DNA from: Plotosus lineatus
Taxonomy: Eukaryota > Chordata > Actinopteri > Siluriformes > Plotosidae
Assembly (NCBI GenBank): GCA_024760905.1
Contig: CM045735.1
Location: 12,772,249 to 12,836,248, forward strand
Length of the DNA: 64,000 nt
Direction: 5' to 3'
Below, piece by piece: positions 39,901-53,990 of this stretch (its first letter is position 1; each line of letters begins with the position of its first letter). The notes under the pieces were generated by a model, which ran no database searches, was not told the origin of the DNA, and saw only the letters and a program-made list of their open reading frames with translations. A program made the translations under genes and the position numbers.

Positions 39901-40530
39901 GCAATCTGTTTTACTTTTTAGTGTACAATGTTGGTACGGCACCCTCTCTCTCAAAAACAAAAACAAACTTGGCAAAATTGTAAACGTAAGCAGCAAAATC
40001 ATTGGAACTCCTTTAGACCCTATTGATTACTTTTATGAATCTCGTGTACTAAATTTAGCATCCAAAATTTTTAACGATTTAAACTCATGTTCTTCATTCT
40101 GAATATATCCTTCTTCCTTCCGGCCGCAGATATCAATTACCCAAACTTAAATCAAAGAGAGCCCGTACATCCTATATACCAACTAGCATTTTCCTTTTAA
40201 ATAAGTAGCCTCCACCTTTAGTCTCTTGTATATTGTTACATTTTATACCACTGTTTTATCTGTTGCGTTATCTAATTTAAAAACTCAGTTTTATGTCTCA
40301 AGTCGTTACATGTCCGTTTTAACATACAGTATTCTTTAAAGTATTTTTAAACTTTATTTTTGAACTTTTAGTGCTAGTCTTCTTACATTGTACCTTAAGA
40401 TATTTTAATGTTATATATGTATTATGTTTTCATGTTTGTAATATGTTTTTATGTATGTATGTTTTATGGAGCCTGTGTACGTGCAAGACAAATTCCCTTC
40501 TCGGGCAATAAAGTATTGTCATTGTCATAA
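36937..40530 (+). mobile_element. L2-clade LINE inserted in an RTE LINE
   Basis: About 3.59 kb that interrupts the RTE reading frame exactly between ATGTAA (36936) and GACAATGG (40531). Probably full length: a 5' leader of about 265 bp, one intact 966-codon ORF, an AT-rich 3' UTR, and the tail ATTGTCATTGTCATAA typical of L2-like LINEs. At most a 3-bp duplication (TAA) is visible, as is usual for this group. Confidence 0.92.
37202..40102 (+). CDS. L2-type LINE ORF2: APE endonuclease-reverse transcriptase, intact
   Basis: 966 codons with no stop or frameshift. A hydrophobic and then Lys/Arg-rich leader covers residues 1-120 (KRRKRGKRGGVRRRVRAR). The AP-endonuclease region (about 128-345) has LSNVRSIKNKLNEL, FTETWL, GGGVCIYV, LVYIPPSA, LILGDFNS and the SDH motif GTSDHNGVY. 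The reverse transcriptase (about 600-880) has LNDYRPVALTSVVMKCLERL, LDPLQFAYR, LFIDFSSAFNTI (catalytic Asp), TGAPQGCVLSPVLF, IKFADDATLV (catalytic Asp-Asp), LNVKKTKELIIDF and YKYLG. FSSAFNT favours L2/CR1/Rex1 relatives over RTE. The true start could be a later Met, such as the one in MNLFIVND. No separate ORF1 is seen. All key catalytic motifs look intact, so the source lineage is probably young or still active. Confidence 0.93.
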   Translation: MLFCVLLCVTVMNLFIVNDFPNMGTLILSILTLHLLKIIIFQHNVVDCTQAGYGLGIQHGDYSHYIRYGREFLLSYSDNLDVSSLKLDIPQDCVLTSEDHTTTKRRKRGKRGGVRRRVRARNHKPALPTILLSNVRSIKNKLNELHACVEHLFEYRDSSLLCFTETWLNRQVDDSVITLPGFGPPIRLDRDTDATGKTIGGGVCIYVNSKWCTNFTIRNRVCSSDIELLSVSFRPFYLPREFGQVFITLVYIPPSANDKKAADQIYDHMQKLENLSPEAPKLILGDFNSCSLKQTLPHYEQYVTCKTCRNKTIDLCYRNVKHAYKTVSMPPLGTSDHNGVYLMPKYKTKLKMDKTHSKVVRTWDSDSIESLKGCFDCTNWDIFFDDCADLDTVTDQISCYINFCVDNIIPSKTVKVYPNNKLWVTKELKLLLNKKKIAFMEQNRDDLRLVQKEIDCTIRQCKQAYKEKIERQFYTNNLRQAWSGVRTMIGSKSERQAINVPDKNAFASELNDFYARFDCFDFSQQCDRLYSDLDANNSSPILLKHDDVINEFSKLNIRKASGPDNLDGKVLKECRDQLSEVFCKLFQMSLDSNLIPKLWKLLEIVPVPKKTKPSTLNDYRPVALTSVVMKCLERLVLKSLLRDVQDKLDPLQFAYRAKRGVEDATITLLNQVYQHLETPKSFARVLFIDFSSAFNTIQPHLMIEKLQRLSVNNAVIKWIFNFLRDRTQYVRVNDSMSSRVTINTGAPQGCVLSPVLFILYTNDCVSTHSNCSTIKFADDATLVSLLSDCESLASYREDIYNFNSWCEDNFLQLNVKKTKELIIDFRTKKSDHAPVVINSETVEQVDQYKYLGTIIDNKLTFTQNTDAVYNKCQQRLFFLRKLRSFHIDKTIMLLFYKSCVQSVLLFSVQCWYGTLSLKNKNKLGKIVNVSSKIIGTPLDPIDYFYESRVLNLASKIFNDLNSCSSF

Positions 40531-41452
40531 GACAATGGTGAGGTGTGCTGTCAGTGTGACCGACGAATTCAAGGTGGAGGTGGGACTGCATCAAGGATCA
40601 GCTCTGAGCCCCTTCTTGTTTGCGATGATGATGGACAGGCTGACAGACGAGGTTAGGCAAGAATCTCCATGGACAATGATGTTTGCAGATGACATTGTGA
40701 TCTGTAGTGAGAGCAGAGAACAAGTGCAGGAAAATCTAGAGAGGTGGAGGTATGCCCTGGAAAGGTGAGGAATGAAGAAAATCAGAATACGTGTGTGTGA
40801 ATGAGAAAGACCCAGGAGGAACGGGGATGTTACAGGGAGCAGAGATAAAGAAGGTGGAGGATTTTAAGTACTTAGGCTCAACAATCCAGAGCAGTGGAGA
40901 GTGTGGAAAGAGGTGAAGAAGCGCGTGCAGGCAGGCTGGAATGGTTGGAGAAAAGTGTCCGGTGTGATATGCGATAGGAGAGTATCGGCAAGAATGAAAG
41001 GAAAAGTGTACAAGACGGTGGTGAGGCCAGCGATGTTGTATGGTTTAGAAACAGTGGCGCTGAGGAAAATGCAGGAGGCAGAGTTGGAGGTAGCAGAGAT
41101 GAAAATGTTGAGGTTCTCTCTGGGAGTAACGAGGATGGATAGGATCAGGAATGAGTATATCAGAGGGACAGCACATGTAAGAAGTTTTGGAGACAAAGTC
41201 AGAGAGGCTAGATTGAGATGGTTTGGACATGTACAGAGGAGGGATAGTGAGTATATTGGCAGTAGGATGCTGAGGTTGGAACTACCAGGCAGAAGACCCA
41301 GAGGAAGACCAAAGAAGAGATTTATGGATGTGGTGAAGGAAGACATGAAGGTCATTGGAGTAAGAGAAGATGATGCAGAGGACAGGGCGAGATGGAGGCA
41401 GATGGTTTGCTGTGGCGACCCCTGAAGGGAACAGTCGAAAGGAAAAGAAGAA
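40531..41452 (+). mobile_element. RTE-type LINE, 3' part of the split copy
   Basis: Resumes the protein at TMVRCAVSVTDEFKVEVGLH and GSALSPFLFAMMMDRLTDEV. It has the RT active site MMFADDIVIC, then, after a frameshift near 40770-40910, [20 protein letters not shown] through [11 protein letters not shown] and the 3' end CAGTCGAAAGGAAAAGAAG. Confidence 0.88.
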
Positions 41453-41455
41453 GTA

Positions 41456-42240
41456 GTCAGACATACGTATGCATCCACTTTGCCACAGCTTTAAAGAGTT
41501 CATTAGATGTTGATATACTGACAGCACACACTTCACTAGCAAATGAAAACTCCAAATTTAACCCGCGTGGCATTAACCAGTGTAGCATATCTGCGAAAGG
41601 GTTAACAGCCTAGAATTTTTTTTTCTAACATTGGCCCAAAATCAATTTTTTGAATAAGAAAGTAATTTTAACACAATTAGAAAGGGGCTTGATTAAGAGG
41701 GTTTAGTAAGACAGGCTATGATAATGATAACGAGTGGCACCTAACTGAAGACTACAGCGTTCGACTAAATACACGAATGCTTATGTACAGCTAACATCAA
41801 TTGTATTCTCATGAATGAAGCAGGTCTGTCTTGTTTGCTCCAGAAGCTGTATCTATGTGTCTGAGGCTTAATGGGATAACTTGAAATTCTGGTTATTCCA
41901 GGTCAAGGAATCTAAAAAGGACTTCACCACTACTTAGGAAAAGAAGGGCTTTATTCACTGAATCAGTGAAAAATCACAAAATGTTGCTTTCTTGCAGGGC
42001 TGTATGTACACAGATGATTTCTTCTAGGTATTGACCAAGTTTCTCTGCTTTAGAGATGAAAGGATTTTTTATAGTATTGAGATTTGATCTGAGCTTTGAA
42101 TTTTCTGAAGTTTGATTTGTTCATTATGAACATATATACTATTGCAACAAAATTGGAAAAGCAGTACATGGATTTTCGTTATTTATGTGTTGGGTATAGA
42201 TTACAGTATAATATGTGAGGTGGGGACATCCATTATTGCG
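41456..42240. other. Intergenic, nothing recognised
   Basis: Between the split RTE LINE and SINE family C. No exon or repeat that I can name. Confidence 0.55.
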
Positions 42241-42510
42241 TGGGGCTGGTGGTGTAGTGGATTGGGTGCTTCACACATGATCGGGAGGTTGTGTGTTCAA
42301 ATCCCAGTTAGACTCCAATGTGCTAAGACCCCTGGGCAAGGTCCCTATTCACCCAGCAGTTCAAATGTGTACCAGTAAAATATACTGGTAAGGTAACCTG
42401 AGATGGACTAACGTCCCATCCAGGAGGAGTTGAACTCCTGGTTACTTCATGCTATAGAAACTGAGCATAAGTACCAGCCTGATGAGCCACTAGGCCCAGG
42501 TGTATTAAAA
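42241..42510 (+). repeat. tRNA SINE family C
   Basis: TGGGGCTGGTGGTGTAGTGG, B box GTGTTCAAATCCC, then CCCATCCAGGAGGAGTTGAA. The same family recurs reversed at 53648-53912. Confidence 0.75.
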
Positions 42511-43190
42511 AAAAAAACGTCGATTTTAATTATTCATGTGCTGGGTATAGATTATAATGTGTGAGGTGGGGACACCCATTGATATCCATTACCGGGTTTA
42601 AATCCAAACCCAAATGCCCAAATTGGCTCATTTGGCTGATACCTTGAACTGAAAAGGTACAATCCTCAAGAACTAAATAAATCTACCAATGATACCAAAG
42701 ACACCACCAATGAAATGACATCACCTAAAATGTGTTTGGATGAAAGGTTCAGCAATGGAAAGCTCCATTATAGGATGCATATCTATAATAATTCTCATAT
42801 TTGGATACTTGGGTTATTTTTATAAAACATTTGTGCTGATTGGGTTAGTGATGCAAATTGGGACTGAAATCTCATAGTACTGAACAAAAAAACCCATTGA
42901 TAACATTTTCTCACACACTGGCAGGAGCTGATTTTGAAATGTGAAGAACATACAAGAAGGACAGGCCATGAGGATTAACATGGAAGCATATAACCAGCAG
43001 CAGGATGTTCACATATTCAAAAATATACACATACAATATTCTTTTAGCGTACGTGAGTATCACAACTTCGTAAAAAACATCTCCGGCTGGTACAAAAAAA
43101 ACAAAAAAAAAAAAAACCAAATCACATTCCTTACATCTCTAGTTTCTTATTGATATGAGCTGAAATGTTCACATGCTAGTTTGCAGAAGT

Positions 43191-46073
<2,883 letters not shown>

Positions 46074-46131
46074 CTTGTATGATCTGTCTTCAACACAACA
46101 ATACATCATTCATCATCGTTCATTGTCTGTA

Positions 46132-46365
46132 ACTGCTTAATCCTAGGGTCGCGAGGAGGCTGGCGCCCATCCCAGCCGACTCTGGGCGAGGGCAGAGTGC
46201 ACCCTGGATATCTCACCAGGCCATCGCAGGGTGGAAACATACTGATAGTTATGCAGCTATTCTTTATGAAAGTCAGCAATGGATCTTTTAATTGAACCTC
46301 ACACCATAGACAGTGAGAGACCTGGCCGGCCATTGACGACCCAGTTAGCTGCACTGGTGGGGACA
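46132..46365 (-). repeat. SINE family A, tRNA head lost
   Basis: GCTTAATCCTAGGGTCGCGA to GTTAGCTGCACTGGTGGGGA. About 60 bp upstream of the TMEM45B start codon. Confidence 0.8.
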
Positions 46366-46847
46366 ACAATACATTCAACACTAAAAACGAAGAAGATAAT
46401 GAGGACAAAAGAGAATTAAAAGTAGTAGAGTTGAGTCACACAGACCTCATAAACCTCTGTGGCATGGCCTAGTTGTTGACCCACATTACTGCACATCCTT
46501 TTGAAAATTCAGACAGCTGTTTATGAGTTGAAATCAGTCCAAAGTTCTCAGCATGGTGATACAGCATTGATAAACATCTGCAAAGGTTTCCATTTCGCCA
46601 CTGCTATAATGTGAACCGTGTACATTTATTTTTATGATGTGCACAAGGCAACTCTTTAAAAGGCTATTTTATTACGTACATACTACAAAATAAGCCAATC
46701 TTCAACAATCCCATTCAAACACATACCATAATTATAGAAGTGGTTTCTTCTTTTTTTTTTTTTTTTTTTTGCTAATATTGAATAAGCATGGCAAGTTTGA
46801 AAGCCCCAGCTTCAGCACACGGCAAGTAAATGTCCACAAACCTAATA

Positions 46848-47303
46848 CAGGGATTCTTCGCTACTTTGCGCTTCAATTCATGTGGCTTCAGTGCATCATG
46901 ATTTTTTTTTGTTAATTTTAATATAATTAAAATATAAGGAAATTAAGGAAAAAGTTAAGGAAAATGCCACAAAACAAGGCCAATTGTGCAAAAAAAACCC
47001 AAACAAAAACAACAAAAAAAACAACCCAAAACCCGCCAACAAAACTACTTACATTTTTATGAGTTGTATATCTGTATGTGTGCGTGCGCACATCTGTATG
47101 TGTGTATTTATATTTTATTTACATCTTATGCATTATTTTTTAATGTTTGTTATTATAAGCATTTAGAGCGTTGAATATGTATTTATTGATATTATATACA
47201 TGTACGTATACGTCAGTCGGGGGGGGTTGATCCTACTTCGTGGAATTCAGCGGTCGCAGGGGGATCTCGGTTCCAATTAACAGTGGAAAGTGAGGGAGCC
47301 CTG
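46848..47303 (-). mobile_element. Tigger/pogo-like MITE, copy 8
   Basis: TA-flanked; CAGGGATTCTTCGCTACTTT to GTGAGGGAGCCCTG. It sits between two copies of an unrelated repeat of about 58 bp (46787-46844 and 47389-47446). Confidence 0.88.
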
Positions 47304-47621
47304 TATACAATTTTACTTCTGTGACCTTGAAAAGTATGTCAAGGTCCCTCATACACAAACTCGGCCTAGCACTCATAGCAGTGAACAAGCATAACAAGTT
47401 TGAAAGCACTAGCTTCAGCATGCGGCAAGTAACTGTCCGGAAACTAAAGTGTGATGGACAGACAGAATGCCTTTCTATAGCACCCATTTCTCTTTGTGGG
47501 CGGGAGCTCATAATGAGGCGAATAATTTGATTAAATTCCACCAAATCCATAACAAAGAGCGGATAGAGACAGAGAAGGATGCACATTCATTTGTGAAATA
47601 ATTATCTAATATTAAAATGAT

Positions 47622-47960
47622 CCCGGCTGCACTGTTTTGAGACGGTTAGCAAGTCCATCTCACAGTATGAAGGCCTGGGTTCGATTCCCGGGCTCAGGAG
47701 TTTCTGTGTGGAGTTTGCATGTTCTCCCCATGCGTGCATCCAGGTACTTGCACAACATGTACTTGGAACATGCACCGTAGGCTAATTGGCTGCTAATCAC
47801 CCCTAGGTGTGGGTGTATCTGTGAATGGTGGTATGTGAGTTACCCCCCCACCCCACACACACACACACACACACATGCCTAGAGTCGGCTAAGATAGGCA
47901 TCACATTCCACGGCCCAAATTAGGTTTAAGTGTCTTAAAAAATGGATGACTGATGATGAA
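47622..47960 (+). repeat. L2-tailed SINE, near full length
   Basis: CTCACAGTATGAAGGCCTGG with B box GGTTCGATTCCC, then GGAGTTTGCATGTTCTCCCC; contains a CA repeat near 47856. Confidence 0.8.
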
Positions 47961-48054
47961 TGAATGAATTAATATTATTCTTTAAAAACTGATTCATAAA
48001 CTGTCCAACCTAGGCGAAACTAAAAATGCTAACTTTTAACCTAAAATATTAATT

Positions 48055-48390
48055 CATTCATTTTCTGGACCACTTAATTCTAATTAGGGTTGCGGGAAGG
48101 CTGGCGCCCATCTCAGCACACTCTAGGCAAGGGCACACTCTGAACAGCTTGCTAGGCCATCACAGGGCCAACCCTAACACAACCATCCATACTCACACTC
48201 GATTTGAAACAGCCAATTAACCTACTGTGCATGTATTTGGAGTGTAGGAGGAAACCAGAGGACCAGTATAAACCCATGCAAACACAGAGGACACATTCAA
48301 ACTCCACCCAGAAACACTCCAGCCAGGAATCGAACCCAGGCTCTTCTTGCTCTGACAGACATGCTAACCACTACACCACCATGCCACCAG
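48055..48390 (-). repeat. L2-tailed SINE, near full length
   Basis: CATTTTCTGGACCACTTAAT to GCTAACCACTACACCACCAT. Confidence 0.8.
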
Positions 48391-48805
48391 CTAAAATACT
48401 ATTAAAGCTATTTTCTTTTATTTTCTTTTTAATTCCACCATATTCTCAAATGATTTGTCACATGACAACTTTCTTTGCAATGATATCCTGAAATGAATGT
48501 ATCAGTCCTGTAATTAAATATAGTACGCAGGGTGTCTTGTTTACACTCCGTGGATTTCCATATCCATTATAACGACACTAATACATTCGTCTGCATGTAC
48601 CGAGTCTGTTGTGTCAACAATATACTCGGACATTTTAGCAGACTCTTATGCAAATGTGAAGAGCCGGACACACCGGTTCTGGGACTGATTACTTACCTGA
48701 TAACCTTACAGTATTAAATGAGAAGATTTGGGATATTTTATTGTGAGAAATCACAAATTATTCATTTATGAACTTGATTATTCTATGAATACATTTCAAC
48801 ATGAG

Positions 48806-49145
48806 GTCAGTGGTGGCCTAGTGGTATAGGGTGCTGGATTGCTCATCCAAAGGTTGGGGGTTTGAGTCCCACTCAACACAAGATTGTCACTGTCCCCCCC
48901 CCCCCACACAGTATAGCGAACTGGGTTATCAATGGCCAGACATGTCTCTCACTGTCTATGGTGTGAGGTTCATGTAAAAGAACCATTGTTGGCTTTCAAC
49001 AAGAGTAGCTGCAAAGCCATCAGCGTGTTTCCACCCTGCGATGGCCTGGCAAGCTGTCCAGGGTGTACTCTGCCCTCGCCCGGAGTTGGCTGGGATGGGC
49101 GCCAGCCTCCCCACGACCCTAATTAGGATTAAGCGGTTACAGAAA
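48806..49145 (+). repeat. SINE family A, full length
   Basis: GTCAGTGGTGGCCTAGTGGT to GGATTAAGCGGTTACAGAAA. Confidence 0.88.
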
Positions 49146-49354
49146 ATGAACTGAACTGAACATTTCTACATCAGGAATAAAGAATGTAGTTATGTGGAAT
49201 TCTTATATGACCTGAAGTCAACGTGATTTTTTTTTAAAAGTTTTAATTCATAAAACTTATATAATTAAATAATAATATAAATTTATATAAACATATATCA
49301 TTTTTACATTTTAATTGACCCATGATGCTAATTATTTGTCATTCTTCAGTTAAC

Positions 49355-49645
49355 AAACTGCTTCATCTAACTAAGGTTGCAGGGAGCCTATCTCAGCCGA
49401 CTATGGATGAAGATAGAGTACACCCTGAAGAGCTCGTCAGTCCACTTCAGAGCCAACACAGACTCATCACACTCACACTTGGAGCAATTTGGAACAGGCA
49501 GTTAGCCTAGTTTGTATGTCTTTTTGAATGTGGGAGGAGAGAACATGCAAACGCCGCACAGAAACATGCTGTAAGAGCCCAGGACTCAAACCCAGAACCT
49601 TCTTGCTGGGGGGCGGATATGCTAACCACTACACTACCATGATAA
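49355..49645 (-). repeat. L2-tailed SINE, diverged
   Basis: GAGCCTATCTCAGCCGACTA, GAGAACATGCAAACGCCGCA, GCTAACCACTACACTACCAT. Confidence 0.7.
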
Positions 49646-49678
49646 ACATTTTTTTTAATAGCTACATTAGCTGTACAT

Positions 49679-49997
49679 GGGCAGTGGTGGCCTAGTGCTA
49701 TAGGGTGCTGGATCACTGAACCAAAGGTTGGGGGTTCGAGTCCCACTCTCCACAAGGTTGTCACTGTCCCTCCCAGTGCAGCTAACTGGGTTATCAAAGG
49801 CCGGCCATGTCTCTCACTGTCTGTGGTGTGAGGTTCATGTAAAAGAACCATTGCTGACTTTCAAAAAGAGTAGGCTGTTTCCGCCCTGCGATGGCCTGGT
49901 GAGCTGTCCAGGGTGTACTCTGCCCTTTGCCGGAGTAGGCTGGGATGGGCGCCAGCCTCCCTGTGACCCTAATTCGGATTAAGTGGTTAGAGAAAAT
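49679..49997 (+). repeat. SINE family A, full length
   Basis: GGGCAGTGGTGGCCTAGTGC to GGATTAAGTGGTTAGAGAAA. Confidence 0.88.
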
Positions 49998-50059
49998 GAA
50001 CATTAGCTGTACATTAGTTGTTTATTTATGATGTGCCATGATTATTGCTTCCTTATTCA

Positions 50060-50420
50060 TTTGCTGAACCATTTAATCCTGACCCCTGGAAAAAGGGAAA
50101 TAGCCGAAAGGAAATGAAGAGGGTCATGGGGAGGCTGGAGCCTATCACAGACAACACTGGACGAAGGCAGGGCACACACATAATTTGCCAGACCATCACA
50201 GGGCAACACAAACAAAACCTTGTACATTCAATGCCACAACTAGGGGCAACTTGGAACAGATAATTAGCCTACTATGCATATAGGTACTGTGCACCGTGGG
50301 AGGAAACCAGAGTACCCGCAAGAAACCCACTCAAGACCAGGGGTAACGTTCAGTTTCCACACGGAAACACCCTCACCGAGCCTGGGATTCAAACCCACAA
50401 CCGTCTCACAACAAGAAGGT
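50060..50420 (-). repeat. L2-tailed SINE, rearranged
   Basis: Tail side TGCTGAACCATTTAATCCTG is joined to an RTE-like 3' end (GGGAAATAGCCGAAAGGAAA at about 50094), then the L2-tailed body GGAGGCTGGAGCCTATCACA through CCTGGGATTCAAACCC. Confidence 0.65.
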
Positions 50421-50940
50421 TTTTTTTTTTTAGAAATTGCACGGTTGACTTCAGACAGAAAGTGGACCTCTCCCACTATAATTTGCATAATTTCTAAAAA
50501 AAAAAAATAAATAAATAATAATAATAATAATAAAAAATTCTGATCTTAATTGTTTATCACTCCACTTGTGCTCTGCATCCACAGCAGCTCTCCAGCATCA
50601 CCAACATCACATGAAGAACATTGATCACGTGCTGATCTTCTGAATGCTTCCTGTACTGTACTTTGAACAGGATCACAAAGAAAACGAGTTACTCTCCAGT
50701 TCCCAACCCAACCCGACCCGACCCGACCCGACAGGTTACCCGAAACTTAAGTATTACTAATGCGCGTCCACGATGCGCGCGTTCACAGTCCCGTCCTAGT
50801 AATTCATCACTACCGAAACACTTCCCCTGACCCAATTGCCCCCTGGGAACAAGTTAAAATAAATTCTAATTGGATTAGATTTTAATTATCTCAACTAGAA
50901 ATTAAGAGTTGTAATATTTATTTCTTTGAATTGTTCCTAC

Positions 50941-51010
50941 CTGTACTTTGGTCCGTGGAAACTCTGGAGTAACCGGTGGATCTTGCTCCTGTGAGTGCAC
51001 GCGCGCCTGC
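50941..51010 (-). other. Candidate TMEM45B 5' UTR exon/promoter side
   Basis: A minus-strand donor (TACAG|GTAGGA at 50941/50940) lies 4.9 kb upstream of the TMEM45B ATG, beside a GC-rich stretch. Human TMEM45B has a noncoding first exon. No transcript evidence; the outer edge is arbitrary. Confidence 0.22.
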
Positions 51011-51163
51011 GCCTGCGCGTGTCTGTGCGTGTGTGTGTGTGTGTATGTGTTGAGAAGGATACACAACGAATTACCTGTTCACTGACACCGCCCTCTCCGG
51101 CCTGACTCACGTCACACAACATGCACACTTGTGACATCTTGTGCTTCTTGCTCTCCAAATAAT

Positions 51164-51200
51164 AATAATAATTATTATTATTATTTTTTTATTATTATTA

Positions 51201-51244
<44 letters not shown>
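51164..51244. repeat. (ATT)n microsatellite
   Basis: Mixed AAT/ATT units, about 80 bp. The 35 bp before it recur before the AAT repeat at 53951. Confidence 0.95.
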
Positions 51245-51246
<2 letters not shown>

Positions 51247-51269
51247 ATTTACATCATGCCCTGACCCAG

Positions 51270-51598
51270 GCAGTCGTGGCCTGGTGGTAAAGGTGCTGGA
51301 TCACTGATCCTAAGGTTGGGGGTTCAAGCCCCGCCCTCGACGGGTTGTCATTGTTCCCCCCAGCGCAGCTAGCTGGGTTATCAAAGGCCGCCCATGTCTT
51401 TCACTGTCGATGGTGTGAGGCCGTAAAAGAACCCATTGCTGACTTCTGACAAGAGTATCTGCAAAGCTGTCAGCGTGTTTCCGCCCAGTGATGGTCTGGC
51501 GAGCTGTCCAGGCTGTACTTTGCCCTCACCTGGAGTCGGCTGGAATGGGCGCCAGCCTCCCCGTGACCCTAATTAGGATTAAGTGATTACAGAAAATT
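51270..51598 (+). repeat. SINE family A, full length
   Basis: GGCAGTCGTGGCCTGGTGGT to GGATTAAGTGATTACAGAAA, right after an ATT repeat. Confidence 0.87.
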
Positions 51599-51852
51599 AA
51601 CAATGAACGATCATATCCTGACCTTTACAGGTGTGAGATCAAGTGAACATGAATAATATCCTGAATTATGTGAAAAACAAAACAAAATGCATTCGATCTG
51701 AAGAATTCCATATTTCTGTATCTACATGACTTCATCATCATCACAGGACAAAAAGCCAGCTTTGATTACTCAACTGTCATATTAAACATCAGAATGCAGT
51801 GATTAGTAATTGTTGATCCCAGTCTGACCGGTTTGAGTATTTTGGAAATGAC

Positions 51853-52180
51853 CTGGCGGCTCGATAGCATAGTGGTTAGAACATGTCTGCCTCACAGCAA
51901 GAAGGTCATGGGTTTGATTCCCAGCCTGGGCATTTCTGTGTGGAATTTGCCTGTTCTCCTCGTGCTTGAATGGGTTTCCTCCGGGTACTCTAGTTTCTTC
52001 CCATAGTTTAAAAACATGCACTGTAGGTTAATTGGCTGTTCCAAATCGCCCTTGGTTGATTCTGCGATGCCCTGGCAAGCTGTTCAGGGTGTACTCTGCC
52101 CTCACTTGAAGTCATCTGAGATGGGCACCAGCCGCCCTGCGACCCAAATTAGGATGAATGGGTTGAGAAAATGAATGAAA
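51853..52180 (+). repeat. L2-tailed SINE, near full length
   Basis: GGCGGCTCGATAGCATAGTG, B box GGTTTGATTCCC, then CTGTGTGGAATTTGCCTGTT. Confidence 0.8.
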
Positions 52181-52799
52181 GGATGACTGGAAATGACCTC
52201 TCCCCGTGGATATTTAAACACAGTGCTCTCTAGAGCATACACAGAATGGTGCTCAATGAATAAACATCCCTTGAGTGGCACTTCTGTGGCTGGAAACTGC
52301 CTGGGTCATGGATGAGCGCAGAAGAAGTTCAGAAGTGAGTTTTGACACTCATTCTTTACAACAGTGGTGGTGGTGGTGGTGGGGGGGGGGGGGCGACCCA
52401 GCCAGCGCTTGTATGTGGGACCCACGTGAGTATAAACTGATCTGAAAATTTGGTCCCATATGGGATTATACACAGGTTCCAGAGAAGAACCAGGTCAACT
52501 ACCCACATTAATTCATTTACTCTTAGAATTCAAATTAAGACCCACATAGTCCATTTGAGCTTGCCGAAGATGCACGTACATAATTTACCCAAGTGGCCTC
52601 CATTAGGACGCCTATTTGGAACCCATGCCTACTTGGTTCTTATGCGGCCCAGGCATAATCCAAATGGAACAGATATCCCATAAAGTGCTGGCTGGGAAGA
52701 AGGAACCAGGAAGAGGAGTCAGATGTTACAGTAGGTGCTAGACCCTAACCCTGACCCATGTGATCCATGTGATGAAGCGGTTACAGAAAATGAAATGAA
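52181..52799. other. Intergenic, nothing recognised
   Basis: Contains a GGT/G run (52362-52393). A 77-codon plus-strand ORF at 52450 has no recognisable features. Confidence 0.5.
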
Positions 52800-53130
52800 T
52801 GAGCTTAATCCTAATTAGGGTCGCGGGGAGGCTGGTGCCCATCCCAGCCAACTCCAGGCGAGGGCAGAGTACACCCGGGACAGCTCACCAGGCCATCGCA
52901 GGGCGGAAACACGCTGACGGATTTGCAGCTACTCTTGTTGAAAGTCAGCAATGGTTCTTTTATATGAACCTCTCACCATAGACAGTGAGAGACATGGCCG
53001 GCCTTTGATAACCCAGCTAGCTGTACTGGGGGGGGGGGGGGGGCAGTGACAACCTTGTGGTGAGTGGGGCTTGAACCCCCAACCTCAGGATCAGTGATCC
53101 AGCACCTTTACCACCAGGCCACTACTGCCC
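52800..53130 (-). repeat. SINE family A, full length
   Basis: GCTTAATCCTAATTAGGGTC to ACCAGGCCACTACTGCCC, with a 14-base G run near 53029. Confidence 0.88.
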
Positions 53131-53149
53131 ATTTTATTTATTCATTTAT

Positions 53150-53275
53150 TTTATTTTATTTTATGAACCACTTAATCCTAATTGGGGCCGCAGGAAGGCT
53201 GCCGCCCATCTCAGCCAACTCTGTGCAAGTGAATGGTACATTCTGGACAGTTCGCCAGGGCATCGCAGGGCCTTT
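53150..53275 (-). repeat. SINE 3' tail fragment
   Basis: GAACCACTTAATCCTAATTG to GCCAGGGCATCGCAGGGCC. Confidence 0.7.
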
Positions 53276-53333
53276 TATATATTTTTTTTTCAAAAGGAAC
53301 AATACGCATTTGATATTTTTATGTTGTAGAATG

Positions 53334-53636
53334 GGGCAGTGATGGTACCTGGTGGTAAAAGGTGTTGGATCGCTGATCCTAAGGTTGGGAGTTGAAGTCC
53401 CACTCTCCATGAGTTGTCACTGTCCCCCCAGTATAGTTAACTGGGATATCAAAGGCCGGCAATGTCTCTCACTGTCTATGGTGAACCATTGCTGGCTTTC
53501 TACAAAAGTAGCTGCATAGCTGTCAGCATGTTTCCACCCTGCAATGGCCTGGAGAGCTGTCCAGGGTGTACTCTGCCCTCGCCTGGAGTCAGCTGGGATG
53601 GGCGCCAGACTCCCCGCAACCTTAATTAGGATTAAA
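53334..53636 (+). repeat. SINE family A
   Basis: GGGGCAGTGATGGTACCTGG to ACCTTAATTAGGATTAAAAA. Confidence 0.85.
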
Positions 53637-53647
53637 AAAAAAAGGTA

Positions 53648-53912
53648 AAGTCCTTTGGGCTTTTTACACCTGAGCCATAGTGGCTCATCAGGCCGGTGCT
53701 TATCCCGAGTTTTTGTAGCGTGAAGCTACCAGGAGTTCAACTCCTCCTGGATGGGACGCTAGTCCATCGCAGGTTACCTTCCCAGTATATTTTTACTGGT
53801 TCCCATTTATACTGCTGGGTGAACAGAGGCACACCTGTGGTTAAGAGCTTGACCAGGGGTTCCAGCACAGTGGGGGTCCAACTGGGATTTGAACACACAA
53901 CCTCCTGATCAT
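53648..53912 (-). repeat. tRNA SINE family C
   Basis: GAGTTCAACTCCTCCTGGAT and, at the head side, GGGATTTGAACACACAACCT. Reverse of the 42241 copy. Confidence 0.75.
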
Positions 53913-53949
53913 GAGTGCAGATGGGACATCTTGTGCTTCTTGCTCTCCA

Positions 53950-53950
<1 letters not shown>

Positions 53951-53989
<39 letters not shown>
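53951..53989. repeat. (AAT)n microsatellite
   Basis: About 13 units directly before a family A SINE. Confidence 0.95.

Positions 53990-53990
<1 letters not shown>

Noticed and set aside
52450..52683. 77-codon plus-strand ORF
   Set aside because: No domain, signal, splice partner or repeat identity; chance is likely.
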